NCBI GenBank assembly: GCA_963696405.1
Contig: CAVOJY010000006.1
Coordinates: forward strand, 434,001-498,000
Origin: CAVOJY01 sp963696405
GTDB taxonomy: Bacteria; Chloroflexota; Limnocylindria; Limnocylindrales; CSP1-4
Length of the DNA stretch: 64,000 bases
Reading direction: 5' to 3'
Shown: positions 8,967 to 17,216 of the stretch, piece after piece
How positions within the stretch are numbered: the stretch's first letter is position 1
How the letters are laid out: the number at the start of each line of letters is the position of its first letter
Made by a program: the position numbers and the translations under genes
Notes under the pieces: generated by a model
Databases searched by the model: none
Told to the model about the DNA's origin: nothing
The model's input: the letters and a program-made list of their open reading frames with translations, nothing else

Positions 8967-10181
8967 ATGAAGGTCCTGATCTGCAACGTTGGGAGCACGT
9001 CGCTCAAGTACCAGCTCATCGAGATGGACGGCGAGACCACGCTGGCGAAGGGCGGGCGTGGAGCGCGTGGGCGCCGCCGCCTCGCCGATGCGCCACCAGG
9101 CGGCGGGTCATGCGGAAGTCACCAAGAGATCCACGCCCCGGACCACAGCGCCGCCGTGGCCGAGATGCTCGCCCTCCTCCAGGACCCCGACCCGGCCGTG
9201 GGTGTGATCCGGAGCCTCGACGAGGTCGCTGCCGTGGGGTTCAAGGTGGTCGGCGCACGAGGGGTGACCGGCGCGGTCCGCCTGGACGAGCCCGTCCTCC
9301 GCGCCATGGAGGAGTACAACCCGGTCCTCCCCGCGCACAACCCGCCGTACCTGGCCGCGATCCGCATCTTCGAGCGGCTGGCCCCGGCGATCCCCCGGAT
9401 CGGCCTGTTCGAGACGACGTTCCACCGCGACATCCCCGACTACGCCTGGATCTACAGCGTTCCCTACGAGTGGTACGAGAAGTACGGCGTTCGGCGCTAC
9501 GGCTACCACGGGGCTTCGCTGCGCTACGTCTCCGAGCGCATTCCCGCGCTCCTTGGTCGTCCCGCGGCCGGGCTGCGGCTCGTCGCCTGCCACCTTGGCG
9601 GCAGCTCGTCCGTCTGCGCGGTGAAGGACGGCCGCTCGATCGACACGAGCATGGGCCTCACCACCCAGGCCGGAGTGCCGATGTCGTCGCGCAGCGGCGA
9701 CTTCGACCCCTTCGTCATCCCGTTCATCCAGGAGCGTGAGGGCCTGGACGCCGCCGGCGTGGTCAAGGCGCTGACGACGAACGGCGGACTCAAGGGCATC
9801 TCCGGGGTGAGCGGCGACATGCGCGACCTCGAGGAGGCCGCGGCGGCCGGCAACGACCGGGCCCGCCTGGCCCTCGACGCCTTCGCCTACGAGGTGAAGA
9901 AGTACATCGGCGCATACGCGGCCGCCATGGGCGGGCTCGACGCGATCGCCTTCTCCGGCGGCATCGGCGAGAACGGCGTTGAGATGCGCGCGCAGATCTG
10001 CGAGGGGCTCGAGTTCCTCGGGGTGGAACTGGACGAGGCGCGCAACAGGGCGGCCCGGCGCGTGGAAGCGGTCATCTCGCGCGAGGGGGCGCGCACGGCC
10101 GTGCTCGTGGTGCCCACGAACGAGGAGATCATCGTGGCCCGTGCGTGCGTGGCCGTGCTGACCGGGCGGGAGTGGGTGTAG
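8967..10181 (+). CDS. ackA: Acetate kinase, with a compensated frameshift near the N-terminus
   Basis: The gene starts at the ATG at 8967 (MKVLICNVGSTSLKYQLIEM) and gives ~404 residues, normal for acetate kinase. ASKHA-fold signatures include RRYGYHGASLRYV, HLGGSSSVCAVKDG, DTSMGLT, SRSGDFDP and the C-terminal AFSGGIGENG and VVPTNEE. The enzyme interconverts acetyl-phosphate and acetate with ATP. Residues ~29-53 (9053-9126) are nonsense in this frame. The neighbouring frame gives VERVGAAASPMRHQAAGHAE, which fits the family, so one base appears inserted near 9053 and one lost near 9126. A butyrate kinase is less likely. No pta gene is adjacent. Confidence 0.85.
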   Translation: MKVLICNVGSTSLKYQLIEMDGETTLAKGGRGARGRRRLADAPPGGGSCGSHQEIHAPDHSAAVAEMLALLQDPDPAVGVIRSLDEVAAVGFKVVGARGVTGAVRLDEPVLRAMEEYNPVLPAHNPPYLAAIRIFERLAPAIPRIGLFETTFHRDIPDYAWIYSVPYEWYEKYGVRRYGYHGASLRYVSERIPALLGRPAAGLRLVACHLGGSSSVCAVKDGRSIDTSMGLTTQAGVPMSSRSGDFDPFVIPFIQEREGLDAAGVVKALTTNGGLKGISGVSGDMRDLEEAAAAGNDRARLALDAFAYEVKKYIGAYAAAMGGLDAIAFSGGIGENGVEMRAQICEGLEFLGVELDEARNRAARRVEAVISREGARTAVLVVPTNEEIIVARACVAVLTGREWV

Positions 10182-10197
10182 CCCGAGGCATCCTCGC

Positions 10198-10671
10198 TCA
10201 GTCCGCAGCCGCTTCCCCGTCGAGCGGCCGATCCCCAAGCCACTCGACCCACGCCACCTCCGGCGGGACCGCCGTGGCGAGGCGACGGTCGGCCGTGACG
10301 AGGGGGATGCGAAGCTGGGCGGCCGCGAGGACCCAGTGAGCGTCCGCCCACGAGAGGCCGTGGTCTCGGCAGAGCGGGAGCAGATCTTCATCGGACGGCG
10401 GAGCCATGGGCACCGCCCCGAGCCTGGACAGGGCCCGGATCTCGGCCTCGACCTGTTCCCAGGTGATCCGCCCGCGCCGCGCTCCTCTGGACAGTGCGCT
10501 GCGGATCTCGAACGGGAACGGCGCCGCGGTCACGGGGCGGAGACGGCCGGCGACGATGTCGGCGCGCAGCGTCAGGGCGTACTCCCGCAGACCCTCGTCG
10601 TTGAAGACCGCCGCGAGGACGACGCTACTGTCGACGGCGACGATTGCGGGCTCGAATGGCACGCTCGCCAC
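10198..10671 (-). CDS. PIN-domain ribonuclease toxin (VapC-like)
   Basis: A 157-residue PIN protein: AIVAVDSSVVLAAVFND gives the first acidic residue (Asp14), PFEIRSAL the conserved Glu, WADAHWVLAA and VTADRRLA the C-terminal Asps. Such toxins cleave RNA with Mg2+/Mn2+ and are held inactive by a cognate DNA-binding antitoxin. The 5' end overlaps the 3' end of the upstream HTH gene by 47 bp on the same strand, which supports a toxin-antitoxin pair. The C-terminus has an extra tail after the last Asp. Confidence 0.75.
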   Translation of the reverse strand: MASVPFEPAIVAVDSSVVLAAVFNDEGLREYALTLRADIVAGRLRPVTAAPFPFEIRSALSRGARRGRITWEQVEAEIRALSRLGAVPMAPPSDEDLLPLCRDHGLSWADAHWVLAAAQLRIPLVTADRRLATAVPPEVAWVEWLGDRPLDGEAAAD

Positions 10672-11172
10672 GGAGCAGGCCCTCCCACGCGCGGTCTTCG
10701 TCCTTCCACTCCCGGAGGAACCGCTCGAAGTCGTACCCGGGCGGCCACGGCTTGAGATCGGCGTGGATGCGATCCATGGCCTCGAAGGCGCGCTTCAGTT
10801 GCTCGCGTTCCTGTTCCAGCTCGATCCGCTGGCGTTCCCTGATCTTCTCCTCCGTGTAGGGCCACGGACCCGGCTTCATGCCGATGAACGACTGGCGGGT
10901 CATCCAGGCCGGCACCGATCCCGGTCGTGCCGCATCGGCCGAGGGTCCAGCCACGGACGCCGAGTACTCCGCGAGCGCCTCCGAGAGGGTAGTCTCCCCG
11001 GGCGCCTCTCCGCGGACCTGCCCGGCCAGAGGGTACCCCCCGGGATCCGCACGTAGAGCCGGCGGCCCTCGCGCTCCGTCTCGAGCCGGCCGGATCGAAT
11101 GCGGCGCCAGACGGTGCGCTCGGTGACGCCGAGCGCGCGGGCCGCCTCCGGGACTGACATCCTGACTGACAT
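10625..11172 (-). pseudogene. HTH (excisionase/MerR-like) partner of the PIN toxin, frameshifted
   Basis: The N-terminus is a MerR/excisionase-type helix-turn-helix: SVPEAARALGVTERTVWRRI, then RSGRLETEREGRRLYVRIPG. A six-C run at 11036-11041 breaks the frame. Changing that run by one base joins it to a downstream frame that continues (PLAGQVRGEAPGETTLSEAL) and ends with a charged coiled-coil-like region rich in Glu/Arg (EEKIRERQRIELEQEREQLK). The joined protein would be ~180 residues, reading into the PIN gene start. This suggests a DNA-binding antitoxin with a long C-terminal toxin-binding part. The homopolymer points to a sequencing error rather than decay. Confidence 0.55.
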
Positions 11173-11178
11173 GTCAGT
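11165..11178. promoter_or_regulatory. 14-bp perfect palindrome over the HTH gene start codon
   Basis: ACTGACATGTCAGT is a perfect 14-bp palindrome that includes the presumed start codon (11170-11172). The half-site ACTGACAT recurs just inside the gene. This is a likely operator for autoregulation by the encoded HTH protein. Confidence 0.5.
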
Positions 11179-11219
11179 GACAGCATATCACCGTCCGCGG
11201 GCCAGCGACAAGTGGCCGC

Positions 11220-11690
11220 TCAGCCGGACTCGAGCGACACCTCGGCCACTGCGCCATCCCGGATCGACCAGGCGCGCACGCCCGGCGCGGCCATGTCAGC
11301 CAACGAGCAGATGAGGTAGAGAGCGTCGGGGTAGAACGCGAGCGAGACATCCGTCGGAGAGGGCTCGGCCGGCGAGCGGACGTGCGAGTGGAAGATGCCC
11401 CAGACGGCCTCGCCGGCGTCGTCGACAGCGAGCACAACGCGGAGCTGTTCCTGCGGATCGTCCTTGTAGCGGTAGGGCGAGGCCGCGGCATTCGTCATGG
11501 GATAGAAGCGAAGCGCCGCCCCACCGGCCTCGTGCGGGGCCGTGCCGACGACGATCCCCCAGGCCTCGTTGGGGTAGCCGGCGCGGGCCCACGCCACGAG
11601 CTCGTCGCGGAGAGCGGCGGGCAGGACCGCCGGACGAGAGGCCGTCGGCGGACCAGCGGCGCGCGCGGCTGTCGGATCGCCTTCGCTCAC
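11220..11690 (-). CDS. mec: JAMM/MPN+ metallopeptidase (Mec-like) that releases cysteine from CysO-Cys
   Basis: A 156-residue protein starting at GTG 11690, whose start overlaps the cysM stop (GTGA). The JAMM zinc motif is complete: Glu42, then His101-Ser-His103, seven residues, Ser111-x-x-Asp114. In Mycobacterium tuberculosis, Mec removes the new cysteine from the CysO C-terminus after CysM has attached it. The order cysO-cysM-mec here, each overlapping or nearly overlapping the next, supports that role. The frame is open upstream to 11768 but that would run deep into cysM. The C-terminus ends in a short acidic strand, as in small bacterial JAMM proteins. Confidence 0.85.
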   Translation of the reverse strand: MSEGDPTAARAAGPPTASRPAVLPAALRDELVAWARAGYPNEAWGIVVGTAPHEAGGAALRFYPMTNAAASPYRYKDDPQEQLRVVLAVDDAGEAVWGIFHSHVRSPAEPSPTDVSLAFYPDALYLICSLADMAAPGVRAWSIRDGAVAEVSLESG

Positions 11691-12751
11691 CACCAGTGAC
11701 GCGACTCGAGGTCGCTCTCCATCTCCGCGATCGCCCGCGTCCAGACCCCGCCCGACAGGTACTTCCAACCGCCATCGGCGAGCAGCACGACCACCGTGCC
11801 GTGGGTCATCTCGCGGGCCACCCGGACCGCGGCGACGATCGCGGCTCCCGAGGACACCCCGGCGAAGATCCCCTCGCGGAACGTCAGCTCGCGCAGGGCC
11901 TCCACCGCGTCGGCGTTCGAGACGAGGAACCGGCCGTTCAGGATCGACGCGTCGAACACCTCCGGGACGAAGCCCTCGTCCATCGAGCGCAGCCCCTGGA
12001 CGTTGTCCCCGGGCATGGGCTCGGCAGCGTAGATGCGCACGTCCGGGTTGTGCTCGCGGAGCCGCCGCCCGACGCCCGTGATGGTGCCCCCTGTGCCGAT
12101 CCCGGCCACGAAAACATCCACCTCCGGGCAGTCGGCGATGATCTCCGGCCCGGTGGTCTCGTAATGGGCCAGCGGGTTCGCCGGGTTGCCGTACTGGTAG
12201 GGCATGACGAACCGCTCGTCCTTCTCGACCAGGTACTTCGCCATTTCGACCGCGCCGTTCGAGCCCTTCGCACCGGGCGAGTCGATGACCTCCGCCCCGA
12301 AGAGCGCGAGGAGCTGCCGGCGTTCGGGGGTCACGTTGTCGGGCAGGACCGCCGCCACCCGGTAGCCCTTGCGACGGGCGATCATGGCGAGGGCGATCCC
12401 GGTGTTCCCGCTCGTCGGCTCGATGATGATCGACTCCGGCGTGAGGCGGCCGCTCCGCTCCAGATCGTCGATGAGGTATTTGGCGATGCGGTCCTTCACC
12501 GAGCCGGTCGGGTTCGTCGCCTCGAGCTTGGCGTACATCCGGACGTTCGGGTTCGGGCAGACCCGCGGGATCTCGACGAGCGGGGTGTGCCCGATGGCGT
12601 CGACGATCGACGGAAAGCGCCCTCCATGGGGCCCCACCCCCTCGTGGGCGTGCGGACGCAGGCGTTCGAGCGCTTCTGTGCTGAGGTCGGCCAACCCCGA
12701 CGTCCCTCCGGGTCGCGTGTCTGCGGTCACGTCGCCCGCACTCGCTCGCAC
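11687..12751 (-). CDS. cysM: O-phosphoserine sulfhydrylase / CysO-dependent cysteine synthase
   Basis: A 354-residue PLP enzyme of the cysteine synthase family. The PLP lysine lies in NPTGSVKDR, the substrate loop in EPTSGNTGIALA, the phosphate-binding glycines in GIGTGGTITGVG, and SSGAAIVAA is near the C-terminus. Residues 1-45 are an extra N-terminal stretch before IGHTPLVEIP. In mycobacteria, CysM uses O-phosphoserine and the thiocarboxylate of CysO to make CysO-cysteine. The gene sits 11 bp after cysO and overlaps mec by 4 bp, so that pathway is the best reading rather than plain O-acetylserine chemistry. The start is GTG; a GTG seven codons in is also possible. Confidence 0.87.
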   Translation of the reverse strand: MRASAGDVTADTRPGGTSGLADLSTEALERLRPHAHEGVGPHGGRFPSIVDAIGHTPLVEIPRVCPNPNVRMYAKLEATNPTGSVKDRIAKYLIDDLERSGRLTPESIIIEPTSGNTGIALAMIARRKGYRVAAVLPDNVTPERRQLLALFGAEVIDSPGAKGSNGAVEMAKYLVEKDERFVMPYQYGNPANPLAHYETTGPEIIADCPEVDVFVAGIGTGGTITGVGRRLREHNPDVRIYAAEPMPGDNVQGLRSMDEGFVPEVFDASILNGRFLVSNADAVEALRELTFREGIFAGVSSGAAIVAAVRVAREMTHGTVVVLLADGGWKYLSGGVWTRAIAEMESDLESRHWW

Positions 12752-12762
12752 CGGCGCGGGGC

Positions 12763-13083
12763 TCAGGCCCCGCCCGCCAGGTCCCCGCCAGCCGGGTCCC
12801 CGCCCGCCAGCGCTCCGCCCGCCATCGCCGGCAGAATGACGACGGTATCGTGGGCCGCGACGGGCGTCGCCAGCTCCTGCAGGTAGCGGATGTCCTGGTC
12901 GCTGACGTAGACGTTGACGAACCGGTTCAGCTCGCCCTCCGCGTTCAGCAACTGCTCGCGCAGGCCCGGGAACCGCTCGACGAGGCTGGTGATGACGGCG
13001 CCGACGGTCTCTCCGTCGATCTCCACCTGCTTGTTGTTCTCCGCCTGCGCCCTTAGCACGGGCGGGATGCGGACCTTGCTCAT
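12763..13083 (-). CDS. cysO: CysO/MoaD/ThiS-family sulfur carrier with repeated diglycine tail
   Basis: A 106-residue ubiquitin-fold sulfur carrier. The body (VRIPPVLRAQAENNKQVEID to VVILPAMAGG) matches CysO, which normally ends at that Gly-Gly, here residues 89-90. This protein continues for 16 residues: ALAGG, DPAGG, DLAGG and a final Ala. The tail is therefore four tandem pentapeptides ending in AGG with a terminal Ala that would block adenylation unless removed. The start overlaps the moeB stop (ATGA). CysO is activated by an E1-like enzyme, thiocarboxylated, and used by CysM to make cysteine; all partners are encoded alongside. Shifting to either other frame gives no nearby stop, so a simple frameshift does not explain the tail. 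Confidence 0.85.
   Translation of the reverse strand: MSKVRIPPVLRAQAENNKQVEIDGETVGAVITSLVERFPGLREQLLNAEGELNRFVNVYVSDQDIRYLQELATPVAAHDTVVILPAMAGGALAGGDPAGGDLAGGA
12769..12828 (-). repeat. Four 15-bp tandem units encoding xxAGG pentapeptides
   Basis: Codons 86-105 of cysO consist of four 15-nt units (GCGATGGCGGGCGGA and three variants ending in GGCGGG/GGCGGG-like triplets). The units give AMAGG, ALAGG, DPAGG and DLAGG. The last is followed by one Ala codon and TGA. Confidence 0.85.
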
Positions 13084-14303
13084 GGCTCCCTCTCGAGCGG
13101 GCTGACGGCGAGCGGCGTCACCGTGAGTGGACGCAGCGGGGCGGCCTCGACAGACGCATGCGCCGCGCCGGCCTCGGCCGCGATGCCTTTCCCGGCGTGC
13201 TCGCCGCACGCGGGGCATTTCGGGTCGCGGCGCAGCTTCAGCTCCTCGAACGTTCCGTCGAGAGCGTCCCAGAGGAGCAGCCGCCCCACGAGCGGATCGC
13301 CGATGTCGAGGAGCAGCTTCATCGTCTCGGTGGCCTGGAGGAGGCCCAGGACGCCCGGCACAACCCCGAGGACGCCAGCGACCGAGCATCCGGGGGCCAG
13401 CTCCGGTGGCGGCGGCGTCGGGTAGAGGCAGCGGTAGCAGGGGCCGTGATACGGCTTGAAGACGGTCAACTGCCCCTCGAAGCGGAACACACTCGCGTGA
13501 ACCACGGGGATCCCGGCCCGCACCGCGGCGTCGTTGATGATGTAGCGCGTTTCGAACGTGTCTGTACCGTCGACGATCACGTCGTGGCCGGCGATGAGCC
13601 GGTCCACGTTGTCGGCCGTGAGCATCTCCTCGTGGAGCTCGACGTTGACGTCCGGGTTCAACGCCCTGATCGTCATGGCGGCCGACTCGGTCTTCTTGAC
13701 ACCGACCCGCTCCGTGGTGTGGATGACCTGGCGCTGGAGGTTGGAGGCGTCCACCACGTCGAAGTCGACGATCCCGAGGGTGCCGACCCCCGCAGCGGCG
13801 AGGTAGAGGAGAGCGGGGGAGCCCAGCCCCCCTGCGCCGACCGACAGGACGCGCGAGCCCAGGAGCCGCGCCTGGCCCTCGGAACCCACCTCCGGGATCA
13901 GGAGATGCCGGCTGTACCGGCGTTTCTGCTCCGCGGTGAGGACGACCGGGGCCGTCCACGGCAGCCCCTCGGTCTTCCACAGCTCGAAGCCGCCCGCCAT
14001 CGAGATCGGGTCGGCATAGCCCATCGCCCGGAGCTGCGCGCCGGAGAGAAGTGAGCGAACGCCTGCCGCGCAGTAGAGGATGATCGGCCGATCGCGCAGC
14101 GGCGCGGCACTCTCGATCTCCATCTCGAGATAGCTGCGCGGGACGTGGATCGCCCCGGGGATATGGCCCTCCTCCCATTCGTGCTGCTCACGGATGTCGA
14201 TGAGGTACGCGCCCTCCCCCGCCAGATGCTGGGCCTCGTCGGGCCACAGCTCGCGCACCTGGGCGCGAGCCTCCCGCATCAGCTCGTTGAAGGTCTTGGC
14301 CAT
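13080..14303 (-). CDS. moeB: Rhodanese-E1-like sulfur carrier adenylyltransferase (MoeB/MoeZ type)
   Basis: A 407-residue two-domain protein. Residues ~25-115 are a rhodanese domain with active-site loop YCAAGVRS (Cys78). Residues ~120-390 are a ThiF/MoeB E1-like domain with ATP loop GAGGLGSPALLYLAAAG, DFDVVDASNLQRQ, the zinc pairs CYRC and CPAC, and DGTDTFETRY. It activates the carrier C-terminal glycine with ATP and passes sulfur from the rhodanese cysteine to form a thiocarboxylate. MoeZ of mycobacteria has the same domains in reverse order (E1 then rhodanese). It overlaps cysO by 4 bp and heads the moeB-cysO-cysM-mec operon. The last ~25 residues after the zinc site are low-complexity. 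Confidence 0.88.
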   Translation of the reverse strand: MAKTFNELMREARAQVRELWPDEAQHLAGEGAYLIDIREQHEWEEGHIPGAIHVPRSYLEMEIESAAPLRDRPIILYCAAGVRSLLSGAQLRAMGYADPISMAGGFELWKTEGLPWTAPVVLTAEQKRRYSRHLLIPEVGSEGQARLLGSRVLSVGAGGLGSPALLYLAAAGVGTLGIVDFDVVDASNLQRQVIHTTERVGVKKTESAAMTIRALNPDVNVELHEEMLTADNVDRLIAGHDVIVDGTDTFETRYIINDAAVRAGIPVVHASVFRFEGQLTVFKPYHGPCYRCLYPTPPPPELAPGCSVAGVLGVVPGVLGLLQATETMKLLLDIGDPLVGRLLLWDALDGTFEELKLRRDPKCPACGEHAGKGIAAEAGAAHASVEAAPLRPLTVTPLAVSPLEREP

Positions 14304-14375
14304 GGGTCTGGTACTCCAGGAATCGTGGGTGCCGCCCGATGGGGACGGTCGGGACGGAACGGGGACGCCGGCGGG

Positions 14376-14393
14376 GTCAGGCCGGCGCCTGAC
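14376..14393. terminator. Hairpin in the sufU-moeB gap
   Basis: GTCAGG and CCTGAC form a perfect 6-bp stem around a 6-nt GC-rich spacer. It lies in the 132-bp gap between sufU and moeB. There is no U-run, so termination or an RNA structure is only a suggestion. Confidence 0.25.
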
Positions 14394-14435
14394 ACCTGCA
14401 GCCGGGACCGTACCTGCGGCAAGGGCGAGCGGGCA

Positions 14436-14840
14436 TCACGGGTCGTCCTCTTCGGTGCTGGCCTGCCAGGCCACGCGGCCATCGAGAGAGCGGCGGAGCG
14501 TGTCGATCGACAGGAGCGCGCACTTGAGCCGTGCCGGGCTGATCTCGATGCCGAGATCGTCGAGGACGTCGGCGCGGCCGATGCGGGCCACGTCGTCAAG
14601 CGTGAGCCCGCGGATCCGATCGGTGAGCATCGACGCCGACGCCTGGCTGATCGCGCAGCCCCGCCCGGTGAACGCCACGTCTCGGATGACCCCACCTTCG
14701 TCCACCTGGAGCATCAGGGTGAGCCGGTCGCCGCACAGGGGATTCGATCCCTCCTGCACGACATCCGGCTGCTCGAGGGTGCCGAAGTTGTGCGGATGCC
14801 GGTAATGCTCGAGGATCTCGTCGCGGTACAGGTCGTCCAT
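14436..14840 (-). CDS. sufU: SufU-type Fe-S assembly / sulfurtransferase protein
   Basis: A 134-residue IscU/SufU-fold protein starting MDDLYRDEILEHYRHPHNFG. The three conserved cysteines sit in NPLCGDRL, GRGCAISQASAS and LKCALL, with the Asp of CGD completing the zinc site. The insert between the second and third cysteines is typical of SufU rather than IscU. In Gram-positive-type Suf systems SufU takes persulfide from SufS by zinc-ligand swap. The reading frame is open upstream to 14987, overlapping sufS, but the ATG at 14840 fits the family start. It lies 103 bp downstream of sufS on the same strand. Confidence 0.9.
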   Translation of the reverse strand: MDDLYRDEILEHYRHPHNFGTLEQPDVVQEGSNPLCGDRLTLMLQVDEGGVIRDVAFTGRGCAISQASASMLTDRIRGLTLDDVARIGRADVLDDLGIEISPARLKCALLSIDTLRRSLDGRVAWQASTEEDDP

Positions 14841-14943
14841 GTCGGGGCTCAGTATCGCAATGCCGTGCGCACGTTCGCAAGCGAGCCGGGGCCGCTCCGC
14901 AATCGCCCGCAGGAACTCACCGGCGAGCTTGACCGCCGCGGGC

Positions 14944-16260
14944 TCATCGGTCGAAGAGCGCCTGCACCCGGCGCAGGCCCGCCGCAAGGCGGTCGATCTC
15001 GTCGGTCGTGCTGTAGACGCTGAAGCTCGCGCGCGCGGTGGCGGCCTCGTTCAGTCGCTCGTGAAGCGGCTGGGTGCAGTGGTGCCCCGCCCGGATCGCG
15101 ATCGCCTCGCGGTCCAGGAGGCTCGCGATGTCGTGCGGGTGGATGTCAGGGAGGTTGAAGGTGACCACGCCCGACCGGGCATCCGGATCGTGCGGGCCGT
15201 AGAGCGTGATCCCCGGCACGTCCCGGTGGAGCACCTCCAGCGCATACGCCGTGAGCGCACGCTCGTGCGCGCGAACTCGCTCCATGCCGAGACCGGCAAG
15301 ATAGTCGACCGCCGCGCCCAGACCAATGGCCGCGGCGATGTCCGGGGTCCCCGCCTCGAACTTCCAGGGGACGTCGTTGAACTCCGTGGACCGCAGGTGG
15401 ACCTCCCGGATCATCTCGCCCCCGCCCATGTACGGGGGCATGGCCTCGAGGAGCTCGCGGCGCGCCCAGAGAGCGCCGGAGCCGGTGGGGCCGAGCATCT
15501 TGTGGCCGCTGAACACGTAGAAGTCCGCGTCCAGCGCGCCGATGTCCACCGGCAGGTGGGGCACCGCCTGCGCGCCATCGATGAGGACGAGCGCCCCGAC
15601 CTCGTGAGCGCGATCCACCATGGAGCGCACGGGGTTGATCGTCCCGAGCGTGTTCGAGACGTGGGTGAACGCGACGAGTTTCGGGCGCGTTCGGAGGAGG
15701 GCGTCGAAGCTCGCCTGAACCAGGCGGCCCTCATAGTCGATCGAGACGAACTCGAGGTCGGCGTCCTTGTCGCGCGCCAGGAACTGCCAGGGAACGAGGT
15801 TCGAATGGTGTTCCATCTCGGTCAGGACGATCGTGTCCCCACGGCCGATGGATCGCCGCCCCCACGTAGAGGCAACCAGGTTGATGGCCTCGGTCGCATT
15901 CCGGACGAAGACGATCTCGCGCGCGCTCGGCGCGCCGATGAACCGGGCCGTCTTCTCCCGCGCGCCCTCGTACGCGGCGGTGGCCTCCTCGGCCGTGCGG
16001 TAGATCCCGCGGTGCACGTTGGCCGTGTACCGGGAGTAGTAGCCGCTGACGGCGTCGATGACGGCCTGCGGCTTCAGCGTGGTTGCCGCGCTGTCGAGAT
16101 ACGCGAGAGTACGGCCGTCGAAGTCCCGCTCGAAGATGGGGAAGTCCCGGCGCAGTTCCACCGGGTCGAGCGGGGCGAGCGGGGCGGGTGGCGCGGTTGC
16201 GCCGGGCCCGTTCGACCGTGGGGCTGACTTCGCGGTGGAGGCCCGCTGGCTGATCGCCAT
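14944..16260 (-). CDS. sufS: Cysteine desulfurase SufS (group II)
   Basis: A 438-residue PLP enzyme. After a ~35-residue low-complexity N-terminus come LDSAATTLKP, NATEAINLVA, EHHSNLVPWQ, the PLP lysine in FSGHKMLGP (Lys254) and the active cysteine in GHHCTQP (Cys395). The short cysteine loop is the group II (SufS) form, which needs SufU or SufE as acceptor, and sufU follows. It supplies persulfide sulfur for Fe-S clusters and could feed the neighbouring rhodanese-MoeB/CysO route as well. The start is ATG 16260; the next upstream gene, sufC, ends 28 bp away. Confidence 0.93.
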   Translation of the reverse strand: MAISQRASTAKSAPRSNGPGATAPPAPLAPLDPVELRRDFPIFERDFDGRTLAYLDSAATTLKPQAVIDAVSGYYSRYTANVHRGIYRTAEEATAAYEGAREKTARFIGAPSAREIVFVRNATEAINLVASTWGRRSIGRGDTIVLTEMEHHSNLVPWQFLARDKDADLEFVSIDYEGRLVQASFDALLRTRPKLVAFTHVSNTLGTINPVRSMVDRAHEVGALVLIDGAQAVPHLPVDIGALDADFYVFSGHKMLGPTGSGALWARRELLEAMPPYMGGGEMIREVHLRSTEFNDVPWKFEAGTPDIAAAIGLGAAVDYLAGLGMERVRAHERALTAYALEVLHRDVPGITLYGPHDPDARSGVVTFNLPDIHPHDIASLLDREAIAIRAGHHCTQPLHERLNEAATARASFSVYSTTDEIDRLAAGLRRVQALFDR

Positions 16261-16288
16261 GGCGTCCCGTCCTTCTCCAGGGTCCCGC

Positions 16289-17216
16289 TCAGATGCCGGC
16301 GGCGACCGGCTCGAGCGGCGGGGGAGCTGCCTCGTCGCCGACGTAGTCCTCGTAGCCCGCCTCCCGGAGGATCGGGACGTAGCCGTCGCGCTCCAGCTCG
16401 AGCGCCAGCTCGCGCCCGCCCGATCGGAGGATCCGGCCGCGCGCGAGGACATGCACGAAGTCCGGTTTGATGTAGTCGAGGAGCCGCTGGTAGTGAGTGA
16501 TGAGGAGGACGCCGAGATCGGGATTGAGCTGGGCGTTCACGCCTTCTGCAACGACCCGGAGCGCGTCGATGTCGAGCCCCGAGTCGGTCTCGTCGAGGAT
16601 GGCGAGTTCCGGCTGCAGGACGGCCATCTGGAGCATCTCGAGCCGCTTCTTCTCACCGCCGGAGAACCCCTCGTTCACGTACCGCGCGGCAAAGGCGTCC
16701 TCGAGCTTGAGAAGGGCCATCTTCTCGCGCATGAGCTTGCGGAAGGCGCCCATGGTGATGCCGCCACGAGCGGGATCGGACGGGTCGAACTCGGATTCCC
16801 CTTCGAGACCTCGCCGTCGGGCGTTGAGCGCGGTGCGCAGGAAGCTCGCCACCGACAGGCCGGGAACCGCCACCGGGTACTGGAACGCGAGGAAGACGCC
16901 CATGCGGGCGCGCTTGTCGGGCGAGAGGGCAAGCAGGTCCCGGCCCTTCCAGGTCACCTCGCCCTGCGTGATCTCGTATGCGGGGTGCCCCATGAGCGCA
17001 TACGCCAGCGTCGTCTTGCCGGAGCCGTTCGGGCCCATGATCGCGTGCACCTCGCCGGCGCGGACGGTGAGATCCACGCCCGCGAGGATCTCGCGGTCCC
17101 GGTTCGCGACGGGCACGACATGGAGGTCCCGGATCACGAGGACGCTGTCGGGGGCGGGGGTGCTGGTGGGGGCGGGGGCGCTCGCGGGGGGCGGGGGCGC
17201 GTGTGGGTTCGGGCAT
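16289..17216 (-). CDS. sufC: Fe-S assembly ATPase SufC, N-terminus interrupted by homopolymer shift
   Basis: ABC-type ATPase of the SufC family: Walker A GPNGSGKTTLAYALMG, Q-loop FLAFQYPVAVPG, signature FSGGEKKRLE, Walker B LAILDETDSGLDIDALR and switch His in LLITHYQRLL. SufC drives the SufBCD scaffold, but no sufB or sufD is in view. The clean frame starts at GTG 17137. An ATG at 17216 overlapping the rrf2 stop (TGATG) would add a Pro/Ala-rich leader (MPEPTRAPAP), but a six-G run at 17186-17191 breaks that frame. Removing one base joins them, so 17216 is the likely true start. The order rrf2-sufC-sufS-sufU implies one operon. Confidence 0.88.

Noticed and set aside
14841..14987. Extended N-terminus of SufU upstream of 14840
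   Set aside because: It would overlap the sufS end and adds residues not found in SufU; the ATG at 14840 matches the family start.
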